A DNA stretch of 64,000 bases from Roseomonas sp. KE0001. Its GTDB lineage: Bacteria; Pseudomonadota; Alphaproteobacteria; Acetobacterales; Acetobacteraceae. The position numbers and the translations under genes were made by a program. Below, in pieces: positions 24,485-31,333 of this stretch (position 1 is the first letter of the stretch; every line of letters starts with the position of its first letter). The stretch is taken from positions 62,001 through 126,000 of the forward strand of contig NZ_RCVQ01000002.1 in NCBI RefSeq assembly GCF_016107285.1. The letters are read 5' to 3'. The notes beneath the pieces were generated by a model. It saw only the letters and a program-made list of their open reading frames with translations, did not search any database and was not told where the DNA came from.

Positions 24485-26020
24485 TCAGCCGCGGCGCATC
24501 CGCCGCAGATCCTGCAGCCGTAGCGCGCCGAGCGCCTGGGTGGCGCCGAAATAGGTCACGAGCCCGGCCCCCACCAGCAGGCCGAGCGCCAGCAGCTGCC
24601 ACAGCCCGCGCGCCGGGAAGAGCAGCGGCGCCAGCACCGCCAGCACCGCCGCCATCAGCAGGGTCGCCGCCGCCAAGCGCCAGAGGTTGCGCCGCAGCCG
24701 CCGGTCGGCGATCCAGTGGCCGCGCCGCGCCAGGATGCCCAGCAGCAGCAGGGCATTGGCCCAGGCCGCGGTCGAGGTCGCCATGGCGATGCCGACATGG
24801 CCGAAGCCCAGGCCCAGCACCAGCGTCAGGCTGGCGGCGAGGTTCAGCGCCACCACCGCGATGCCGATCTTGACCGGCGTCGCCGTGTCGCCGCGGGCGA
24901 AGAAGCCGGGGGCGAAGGCCTTGATCAGCACGAAGGCCGGCAGGCCGGCGGCATAGGCGACCAGCGCATCCGCCACCGCATGCGCCTGCGCCACCGTCAG
25001 CGCGCCCCGCTGGAACAGCACCAGGACGATCGGCTCGGCCAGCACCATCAGCGCCGCCGCCGCCGGCAGGGCCAGCGCCAGGGACAGCTCCGCCGCCCGG
25101 TTCATGCTGCGATGGGCCGAGAGCGCCTTGCCGCTCCGCAACTGGCGCGACAGCACCGGCAGCAGCGCCGTGCCGATGGCGGCGCCCACCACGCCGAGCG
25201 GCAGCTGCGCGACCCGGTCGGCATAGTTCAGGTAGCTCACCGCGCCCGCCGGCAGCAGCGTCGCGATGAACATGTCGATCGCCAGGCTGAGCTGCGAGAT
25301 GCTGGCGCCCAGGATGCCCGGCAGCATGGTCCGCACCACCCGCCGCGTCTCCGGCGTCAGGCGCGGCCAGGTGAACAGGCGGAAGCCCATCCCGGCCCGG
25401 TGGCAGGCGAGGGTGACCATGGCGAGCTGGGCGAGGCCCGAGGCCATGCTGCCCCAGGCCAGCGCATGCGCCGGCGTCGCGACGAAGGGCGTCAGCGCGA
25501 AGAGCGAGACGATGGCGAAGAGGTTGAACAGCAGGGGCGCGCCGGCGGCGAGGGCGAACTTGTCGATGGCGTTCAGCACGCCCGAGACCAGCGCCGTGAG
25601 GCAGATGAACAGCAGGTAGGGGAAGGTGATGCGCGACAGCTCGACGACGAGGTCGAAGCGCAGCGGCTCGTCGATCAGCCCCGGCGTCAGCACCGACATG
25701 ACCTGCGGCATGAAGACCATGCCCAGCACCACCAGCAGCGTGAGCCAGAGGCCGAGCAGGGTGGACATGTGCTCGGCCAGCTCGCGCGCCTTCCTCGGCC
25801 CCTCCAGCGCCAGCGTGCCGGCGAAGGCGGGGACGAAGGCGGCGTTGAAGGCGCCCTCGCCGAACAGGCGGCGGAACAGGTTGGGCAGGCGGAGCGCGAT
25901 GAAGAAGGCATCCGCCAGCGGGCCGGCGCCGATCATGGCGGCGATCAGCATGTCGCGCAGGAAGCCCAGGATGCGGCTGGCGAAGGTCCAGCTGCCGATG
26001 GTCAGGATGTTGCGCAGCAT
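24485..26020 (-). CDS. murJ: Lipid II flippase MurJ
   Basis: A 511-residue inner-membrane protein of the MviN/MurJ family that moves lipid II across the membrane for peptidoglycan synthesis. The start MLRNILTIGSWTFASRILGFLRDMLIAAMIGAG and the LPNLFRRLFGEGAFNAAFVPAF segment are diagnostic. About 13-14 hydrophobic helices can be seen, ending with LLVGAGLVTYFGATQALGAL. Length is typical. It is followed downstream by ubiE on the same strand, separated by the 11-bp repeats. Confidence 0.95.
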   Translation of the reverse strand: MLRNILTIGSWTFASRILGFLRDMLIAAMIGAGPLADAFFIALRLPNLFRRLFGEGAFNAAFVPAFAGTLALEGPRKARELAEHMSTLLGLWLTLLVVLGMVFMPQVMSVLTPGLIDEPLRFDLVVELSRITFPYLLFICLTALVSGVLNAIDKFALAAGAPLLFNLFAIVSLFALTPFVATPAHALAWGSMASGLAQLAMVTLACHRAGMGFRLFTWPRLTPETRRVVRTMLPGILGASISQLSLAIDMFIATLLPAGAVSYLNYADRVAQLPLGVVGAAIGTALLPVLSRQLRSGKALSAHRSMNRAAELSLALALPAAAALMVLAEPIVLVLFQRGALTVAQAHAVADALVAYAAGLPAFVLIKAFAPGFFARGDTATPVKIGIAVVALNLAASLTLVLGLGFGHVGIAMATSTAAWANALLLLGILARRGHWIADRRLRRNLWRLAAATLLMAAVLAVLAPLLFPARGLWQLLALGLLVGAGLVTYFGATQALGALRLQDLRRMRRG

Positions 26021-26096
26021 GCTCGGGGCCTGATCACGGCGGCGGGGAGGGGCGGCGCGGGGCGGCCGGAAGGCTCCGGGGCCCCGCGCCGGTCAG

Positions 26097-26633
26097 TCAG
26101 GCATTGGCCACGGGGGGCTGCGGCTGGCCGGCGGCCTGGGCGCCGCGCCGGCTCTGCCACAGCGCCACGAAGTCGATCGGCGAGAGCAGCACGGGCGGGA
26201 AGCCGCCGTCGCGCGTCACATCGGCCAGGATGTTGCGGGCGAAGGGGAAGAGCAGCCGCGGGCACTCGACCAGCAGCAGCGGCTCCAGCAGGTTCGGCTC
26301 CACGTTCACCGTGAAGATGCCGCAATAGACCAGCTCGGCGATGAAGGCCGTCTGGGTGGCGCCGTCCTGCGTCGGCGCCTGGGCGTCGGCGCGGATCTGC
26401 AGCGACACCTCGAAGACGTTCTGCCCCTGCGGCAGCGGCCGCGCCTGGACGTCGAGCGCCAGGTCGATGCGCGGCTGCTCGCGCAGCGTGGCGAAGATCT
26501 CCGGCGCGCCGGGCACCTCGAAGGAGAGATCCTTGGTGTATTGCAGGTTCAGCAGCAGCGGGCCCTGGGGCGCGGCCCCGTTGGGGGCGCCGTTCTGCGG
26601 CGGGAGGGCGTCGGGTGGAAGGGTGTCGGACAT
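26097..26633 (-). CDS. secB: Protein-export chaperone SecB
   Basis: A 178-residue cytoplasmic chaperone that holds preproteins unfolded for SecA. The core reads LLNLQYTKDLSFEVPGAPEIF, then FIAELVYCGIFTV, LLLVECPRLLFPFARNILADVTRDGGFPPVLLSPIDFVALW, the SecB signature. The N-terminus (~25 residues) and C-terminus are Pro/Gln/Ala-rich and probably disordered, as in other alphaproteobacteria. It lies 76 nt upstream of murJ on the same strand. Confidence 0.96.
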   Translation of the reverse strand: MSDTLPPDALPPQNGAPNGAAPQGPLLLNLQYTKDLSFEVPGAPEIFATLREQPRIDLALDVQARPLPQGQNVFEVSLQIRADAQAPTQDGATQTAFIAELVYCGIFTVNVEPNLLEPLLLVECPRLLFPFARNILADVTRDGGFPPVLLSPIDFVALWQSRRGAQAAGQPQPPVANA

Positions 26634-26730
26634 GCGGGCCCCTGGATGCGGTTCCGGTTTGGGCGCGGGGTAGCACGCCCGGCCCGGCCTGTCACAGCGC
26701 GCCGGCGGCGGCGGGCCGGCGATCGCCGCC

Positions 26731-27288
26731 TCAGCGGTGCTTCCAGCTGATCCGCTCCGGCGCCGCCGCCTCCAGGTCGCAGCGCAGCCACTGTCCGTTC
26801 GCCACCGACTCGCCGGTCATCGACAGGATGAAGCCCCAGTGCGAGACCACCACCGTGTGGCGCCAGTCCGCCAACGCCGCCATCTCGGCGCGGAACAGCC
26901 TCGCCCGGCCCTCCACCTGGTCCGCCGGCTCCTCGACCGCGGGCCACCAGACCTCCTCGACATGGGCGAGGTCGAGGTCGGGCCATTCCAGCTTCAGCGT
27001 CGTGCAGGGCGAGCCGATGTCGCAGCTGAAGGCATAGCGCTCGCGCACCAGCGGGTGCACCAGCACCGGCAGGCCGAGGCGGCGGGCCAGCGGCGCCGCG
27101 GTCTGCAGCGCCCGCGTATAGGGGCTGGCGATGATGCGGCGGATGTCCTCCCCGGCCAGGGCCTGGGCGGCGGCCTCCGCCTGATGCTGCCCGAGGATGG
27201 TCAGCTTCGGGTCGTGGATGCCGGGGTCGCGCCGGGTGGCGGTGAAATGCAGGTTGAACTCGCTCTGGCCGTGGCGCAGCAGGATCAT
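26731..27288 (-). CDS. Histidine phosphatase (phosphoglycerate mutase-like)
   Basis: A 185-residue phosphatase with the R-H-G motif at the extreme N-terminus (ILLRHGQSEFN, catalytic His) and the second His in VVVSHWGFILSMTG. RRIIASPYTRALQTAAPLARRL gives the usual phosphate-binding Arg region. Substrates in this family range from sugar phosphates to phosphoproteins and cannot be told here. The ATG at 27288 has GGAG upstream; a start further up would put a low-complexity leader before the catalytic start. Confidence 0.87.
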   Translation of the reverse strand: MILLRHGQSEFNLHFTATRRDPGIHDPKLTILGQHQAEAAAQALAGEDIRRIIASPYTRALQTAAPLARRLGLPVLVHPLVRERYAFSCDIGSPCTTLKLEWPDLDLAHVEEVWWPAVEEPADQVEGRARLFRAEMAALADWRHTVVVSHWGFILSMTGESVANGQWLRCDLEAAAPERISWKHR

Positions 27289-27463
27289 CGGGGACTCCGT
27301 GGCGGGGCGGCGGCGCCGCGCTCCCCGCCTTTTGCGGCAGGCCGCGCCGTCGCGGCAAGGGCGCCGCGGCGCCGGCCCCCTCCGCGCCCGCCCGCGGGAC
27401 GGTCCCCGATGGCATTGCGGTGACGGGCTGCCGCCCCTAAGTGTTGCACATGAGGAGAATGCA

Positions 27464-28129
27464 ATGTCCGGCGGCTTTCCGGTCGATCTGATCCTGTTCG
27501 CCATGGTCGCGGCCTTCCTGGTGCTGCGGCTGCGCAGCGTCCTGGGCCGCCGCCAGGGCTACGAGCGGCCGCCGCAGGAGCGCCAGGCTGCCGCCCCGCC
27601 GTCGCACGGGCCGGTGGAGGCCGAGCCGCAGCCGGGGCCCGCGCCGGAGCATGCCCGCCCGGTGGTGCCGGATTCGCGCACGCCGACGGGCCAGGTGCTG
27701 GAGCGGATGCGGCAGGCGGATCCCGCCTTCGACCCGCGCGGCTTCCTGGCCGGGGCGGAGGGGGCCTTCCGCATGATCGTCGAGGCCTTTGCCCGGGGCG
27801 ACCGCCAGACGCTGCGCGACCTGCTGGCCGAGGAGACCTATGCCGGCTTCGAGCAGGCGATCGCCGCGCGCGAGGCCGCCGGCGAGCGGCAGCGCACCGA
27901 GATCCGCGCCATCCACGAGATGCGGATCGAGAGCGCCGATCTGCGCGGCACGGTGGCCGACATCACGGTGCGCATCGTCTCCGATCAGGTGAACGTGACC
28001 AGCGGCGCGGGCGGCGAGATCGTGGCCGGAGCCGAGGCCGTCACCGAGCTGAACGACATCTGGACCTTCCAGCGCGACCTCAGCAGCGGCGACCCAGCCT
28101 GGAAGCTTGTCGGCACCCGCTCGGCCTGA
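27464..28129 (+). CDS. Tim44-domain membrane-anchored protein
   Basis: A 221-residue protein. A single membrane segment sits at residues ~5-21 (FPVDLILFAMVAAFLVLRLRSVLGRR), then a Pro-rich linker, then a Tim44-like domain: GFLAGAEGAFRMIVEAFARGDRQTLRDLLAEETYAGFEQAI and DIWTFQRDLSSGDPAWKLVGTRSA. Bacterial relatives (TimA-type) are linked to inner-membrane biogenesis. ATG 27464 has GAGGAGA upstream. It is followed after 8 nt by mltA, and this pair is conserved in Acetobacteraceae-type genomes. Confidence 0.9.
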   Translation: MSGGFPVDLILFAMVAAFLVLRLRSVLGRRQGYERPPQERQAAAPPSHGPVEAEPQPGPAPEHARPVVPDSRTPTGQVLERMRQADPAFDPRGFLAGAEGAFRMIVEAFARGDRQTLRDLLAEETYAGFEQAIAAREAAGERQRTEIRAIHEMRIESADLRGTVADITVRIVSDQVNVTSGAGGEIVAGAEAVTELNDIWTFQRDLSSGDPAWKLVGTRSA

Positions 28130-28137
28130 CCACCGCC

Positions 28138-29232
28138 TTGCCATCCACCGCCAGGACCCGGCGGGGCGCCGGTCGCGCCGCGTTGCTCGCCCTCACCCTC
28201 CTGGCCGGCTGCGGCGGACCGCCGCAACGGCCGGCCGAGCTGCCCGGCTGGGGCGAGGACCGGCTGTCGCAGGCGATTCCGCCCTTCGTCGCCGGCTGCC
28301 GCCCGCCGGCCTTCCCCGAGCCTCTCTGCGCCGAGGCCGCCGCGCTGCCCGAGGATGACGACGTCGCGGCGCGGGCCTTCTTCGAGCGCCGCTTCGGCCT
28401 GCGCCATGCCGGCGAGGGGCTGATGACCGGCTATTTCGAGCCCGAGCTGCGTGGCGCCACAACCCCCTCGCCGGATTTCGCCACGCCGCTGCGGGGCCGG
28501 CCCTCGGACCTGGTGGAGGTGGATCTCGGCCGCTTCTCCGAGGAGCTGCGCGGGCGGCGCATCGCCGGGCGGGTGCGCGAGGGCCGGCTGCTTCCCTATC
28601 CCGACCGCGCCGCCATCGAGGGCGGCGCCAGCGATGCCCCGGTGCTGCTCTGGGTGGATGATCCGGCGGGCAAGTTCTTCCTGCAGATCCAGGGTTCCGG
28701 GCGGGTCGTGCTGCCGGACGGCTCGGTGCGGCGGATGGGCTACGCGGCCCAGAACGGCCGCGCCTATGTGCCGATCGGCCGCCTGCTGGCCGAGCGCGGC
28801 GAGATCCCGCGCGAGCAGGTTTCGATGCAGAGCATCCTGGCCTGGCTCCAGCGCGCCGGCCCCGAGCGGGCCGCGGCGCTGATGGAGGAGAACCCCTCCT
28901 ACGTCTTCTTCCGCGAAACCCCGGCCCGGCCGGAGCAGGGGCCGACCGGCTCGCAGGGCGTGCCGCTGACGCCGCTGCGCTCGATCGCCGTGGACCGGGA
29001 GCACATCCCGCTGGGCAGCCCGGTCTGGATCGTCACGCGCCATCCGGTGAGCGGGGTGCCGCTGCGCCGGCTGGTGCTGGCCCAGGACACCGGCGGCGCC
29101 ATCCGCGGCGAGGCGCGGGCCGACCTCTTCTGGGGCTGGGGCGAGGAGGCCGCCGAGGCCGCCGGCCGCATGAAGGAGAGCGCCGACCTCTACGTGCTGG
29201 AACCCTTGCGGGAGGCCGGCGGCCCGTCCTGA
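28138..29232 (+). CDS. mltA: Membrane-bound lytic murein transglycosylase A
   Basis: A 364-residue lipoprotein that cleaves peptidoglycan with 1,6-anhydromuramic acid formation. A TTG start at 28138 gives a leader ending in the lipobox LLAGC. The MltA domain follows: FFERRFGLRHAGEGLMTGYFEPELRG, LLWVDDPAGKFFLQIQGSG, and the 3D domain with the catalytic Asp in LVLAQDTGGAIRGEARADLFWGWG. No in-frame ATG lies before the lipobox, so TTG is the best start, 8 nt after the Tim44-like gene. Its last 43 nt overlap the end of the convergent XRE gene. Confidence 0.93.
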   Translation: MPSTARTRRGAGRAALLALTLLAGCGGPPQRPAELPGWGEDRLSQAIPPFVAGCRPPAFPEPLCAEAAALPEDDDVAARAFFERRFGLRHAGEGLMTGYFEPELRGATTPSPDFATPLRGRPSDLVEVDLGRFSEELRGRRIAGRVREGRLLPYPDRAAIEGGASDAPVLLWVDDPAGKFFLQIQGSGRVVLPDGSVRRMGYAAQNGRAYVPIGRLLAERGEIPREQVSMQSILAWLQRAGPERAAALMEENPSYVFFRETPARPEQGPTGSQGVPLTPLRSIAVDREHIPLGSPVWIVTRHPVSGVPLRRLVLAQDTGGAIRGEARADLFWGWGEEAAEAAGRMKESADLYVLEPLREAGGPS

Positions 29233-29588
29233 GGCGACTCCTCCTCCAGCACGGCGCGCAGCCGGGCGACGGCTTCGGGCGGGAGCTGGCGGATGCGCGT
29301 GGCCAGCAGATTGGCCAGCTCCGTCGCGGCGGGGGACAGGCCCGAGGTGTCGAGGATCACCCGGGGATGCGAGAGGCGCGCCAGCCGGACCATCTCCTCC
29401 GCATCGTCCCAGATCAGCCCGAAATACTCGTTCACCTGATGCACCAGACCGGCCGTCGGGCGGCCGCGCCGGCCATGCTCCAGCGCGGAGAGATAGGCGG
29501 CCGACACATGAAGCGCCTCGGCCATCTGCCGCAGCGTCACGCCCCGCGCCCGGCGGAGGGCCCGCAGCCGCGCACCGAAGGGTGTCAC
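29190..29588 (-). CDS. XRE-family transcriptional regulator
   Basis: A 132-residue protein with an N-terminal XRE helix-turn-helix: LRALRRARGVTLRQMAEALHVSAAYLSALEHGRRGRP. The C-terminal half has a VNEYFGLIWDDAEEMVRLARLSHPRVILDTSG segment. The start is GTG at 29588, whose GTGA overlaps the Smr gene stop; this start gives the expected short N-terminus. The stop at 29190 is within the coding part of mltA on the other strand, so the two genes overlap tail to tail by 43 nt. The regulated genes are not known. Confidence 0.87.
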   Translation of the reverse strand: MTPFGARLRALRRARGVTLRQMAEALHVSAAYLSALEHGRRGRPTAGLVHQVNEYFGLIWDDAEEMVRLARLSHPRVILDTSGLSPAATELANLLATRIRQLPPEAVARLRAVLEEESPQDGPPASRKGSST

Positions 29589-30118
29589 GCGGCGCGGCGG
29601 CGGCGCAGCAGCAGATGCACCACGCCCTGGTTGGGGGCCGGATGGGCGGCGCCCAGCAGCAGCGGGCGCAGCTCCGGCGCGTTCAGCCAGTGCGGCAGCT
29701 CCCGCCGCAGCACCCCCCCCTCCGGCGCCGGGCCCTTGCCGGTCACCACCGCGACGCAGCGCACCCCATCGGCATGGGCGGAGAGGAGGAAGCGGCGCAC
29801 GGCCAGCCACGCCTCCTGCGCGCGGCGGCCGTGCAGGTCGAGCGTCCGCTCGGGCCTGGTCAGGCCCCGGCGCAGCTCCTTCCAGCGGCGGTGGTCGAGA
29901 CCGCCGGGCTGGTGGCCGACATGCAGGGAGGCCGCGGCGCGGGGCGCCCGTGGCGCGGGCGGGGAAGGGTCCGGACCGCGCGGCGCGGGCGGCGCCTCGG
30001 CCGGCGGCGATGCGGTGGGGGCGAGCTCATGCCCGGGCAGCGGCGTCACCGTGGCGGCATAGGCGCGCCAGAGGGCTGCGTCGGCGGGGGTGAGCGAACG
30101 GCCGCGGCGGGATGGCAT
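29585..30118 (-). CDS. Smr-domain protein
   Basis: A 177-residue protein. The N-terminal ~80 residues are Pro/Ala-rich. The C-terminal Smr domain has RTLDLHGRRAQEAWLAVRRFL, the VVTGKGPAPEGGVLRRELPHWL loop and LLLGAAHPAPNQGVVHLLLRRR. Bacterial Smr proteins of this small type may bind or nick nucleic acids. The ATG at 30118 was chosen by the MPSRRGRSLTPADAALWRAY start common to the family. The XRE gene is coupled at its 3' end. The two together form a frequent pair in alphaproteobacteria. Confidence 0.88.
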   Translation of the reverse strand: MPSRRGRSLTPADAALWRAYAATVTPLPGHELAPTASPPAEAPPAPRGPDPSPPAPRAPRAAASLHVGHQPGGLDHRRWKELRRGLTRPERTLDLHGRRAQEAWLAVRRFLLSAHADGVRCVAVVTGKGPAPEGGVLRRELPHWLNAPELRPLLLGAAHPAPNQGVVHLLLRRRRAA

Positions 30119-30230
30119 GGCCGCTCTGATGGCATCGGCCGGAAGGGAAGGCCAGGGTGAACTGTCGGGGAACTCACGATCGGATCGGAGCGGGCGGCCC
30201 GGCCTCCGGTGAGACCGGGCCTGGCTGGGC

Positions 30231-30551
30231 TCAGCGGGTCGGCGGCACGGGCTGGTCGCGGCCCTGCATCGGCCCCGAGCCGGCGGTCGGCGCGCCGGGA
30301 CGGGCGGTGACGGAGGGCAGCAGGCCGGCACTGGTCGGCGCATCGGTCGAGCCGCGCTCGCGCGCTCCGCTGCCGGCGGCCGGCACATCGCCCTGCAGGG
30401 TGTTCGACTCCCGGATGGTCTGGCTGGTGCTGGTCGGCGGATCGGTCCTGGCGTCCGGCGGAACCGGCGCGGGGCGCTGGCCGGGGCCGCCGCAGGCTGC
30501 GAGGGCGAGGGTCAGACCGGTGATGGCAACGGCGGCCATGGGTTTACGCAT
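30231..30551 (-). CDS. Small repeat lipoprotein A
   Basis: A 106-residue precursor. Residues 1-20 are a lipoprotein signal (RKPMAAVAITGLTLALAACG, lipobox LAAC). The mature part is Pro/Thr/Gly-rich with GPGQRPAPVPPDARTDPPTSTSQTIRES. One ~31-residue unit follows: AAGSGARERGSTDAPTSAGL..., and then a partial TAGSGPMQGR. It is a clear paralogue of lipoprotein B 248 nt upstream. No known domain; an envelope role is likely but unproven. Confidence 0.82.
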   Translation of the reverse strand: MRKPMAAVAITGLTLALAACGGPGQRPAPVPPDARTDPPTSTSQTIRESNTLQGDVPAAGSGARERGSTDAPTSAGLLPSVTARPGAPTAGSGPMQGRDQPVPPTR

Positions 30552-30624
30552 CGGCGATGCCTTTCCTTGTCGGGCGCTCGTGAGCCGGCCAGGCAGGAAG
30601 GCCGATCGGCGCCGTGCCGATGAC

Positions 30625-30652
30625 AAAGCACGGACAAGCCAAAGGTTGCCAG
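30625..30652 (-). promoter_or_regulatory. Conserved upstream block of lipoprotein A
   Basis: This 28-bp block matches the one at 31258-31285, upstream of lipoprotein B, in 25 of 28 positions. It lies 74 nt before the start codon here. It is noncoding, so the conservation suggests a shared promoter or regulator site kept since the duplication. Confidence 0.55.
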
Positions 30653-30798
30653 AGCTTTCTTTCCGGAAATTTATGATGCCGGAATGATATGGCGGAACGT
30701 CGGGCACGACGTCGTCGATCACCTCGGATCGCGTGTTTTCCGCCGTGGGCCGAGCCTCCCGGCAAGGTTCCACGGCGGATGTCAGGATCGGAGAGGTT

Positions 30799-31194
30799 TC
30801 AGCGGCCCTGCATCGGCCCGGTGCCGGCGGTCGGCCGGCCAGGCATTTGGCTCAGGGCGTTGGGCAGGGTCGTCGCGCTGGTCGGCGCATCGGTCGAGCC
30901 GCGCTCGCGCGCTCCGCTGCCGGCGGTGGGGACGCCCGGGATGCGGGCCAGCGTATTCGGTGCCAGGGTGGCGCTGGTCGGGTCGTCCGTGGTCCCCCGC
31001 TGGCGCGTTCCGGTGCCGACGGTGGGGGCGTTGCCGGGAAGGCTGGAGGATTCCCGGATGGTCTGGCTGGTGGTGGTCGGTGGATCGGTCCTGGCCTCCG
31101 GCGGAACCGGCGCGGGACGTTGACCGGGACCTCCGCAGGCCGCCAGGGCGAGGGTCAGACCGGTGATGGCAACGGCGGTCATGGATTTACGCAT
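30799..31194 (-). CDS. Small repeat lipoprotein B
   Basis: A 131-residue precursor with the same lipoprotein signal as its neighbour (RKSMTAVAITGLTLALAACG) and the same RPAPVPPEARTDPPTTTSQTIRES leader. It then has two ~32-residue units (TVGTGTRQRGTTDDPTSATL... and TAGSGARERGSTDAPTSATT...) and a partial third, TAGTGPMQGR. Lipoprotein A has one unit, so unit number varies between the copies. No known domain. Confidence 0.82.
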   Translation of the reverse strand: MRKSMTAVAITGLTLALAACGGPGQRPAPVPPEARTDPPTTTSQTIRESSSLPGNAPTVGTGTRQRGTTDDPTSATLAPNTLARIPGVPTAGSGARERGSTDAPTSATTLPNALSQMPGRPTAGTGPMQGR

Positions 31195-31257
31195 CTTTGG
31201 ACGTCCTTCCTTCGCGGGCGGACCGGAGACGCCCGGAGGAACGCCCTGCCTGTTTCA

Positions 31258-31285
31258 AAAGCATGGACAAGGCGAAGGTTGCCAG
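31258..31285 (-). promoter_or_regulatory. Conserved upstream block of lipoprotein B
   Basis: Matches 30625-30652 in 25 of 28 positions, 64 nt before the start of lipoprotein B. See that entry for the reasoning. Confidence 0.55.
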
Positions 31286-31333
31286 CGGTTTGCGGCCATC
31301 AGCTCATGGCGGAAGTTGCCGTCGGACGGCGGC

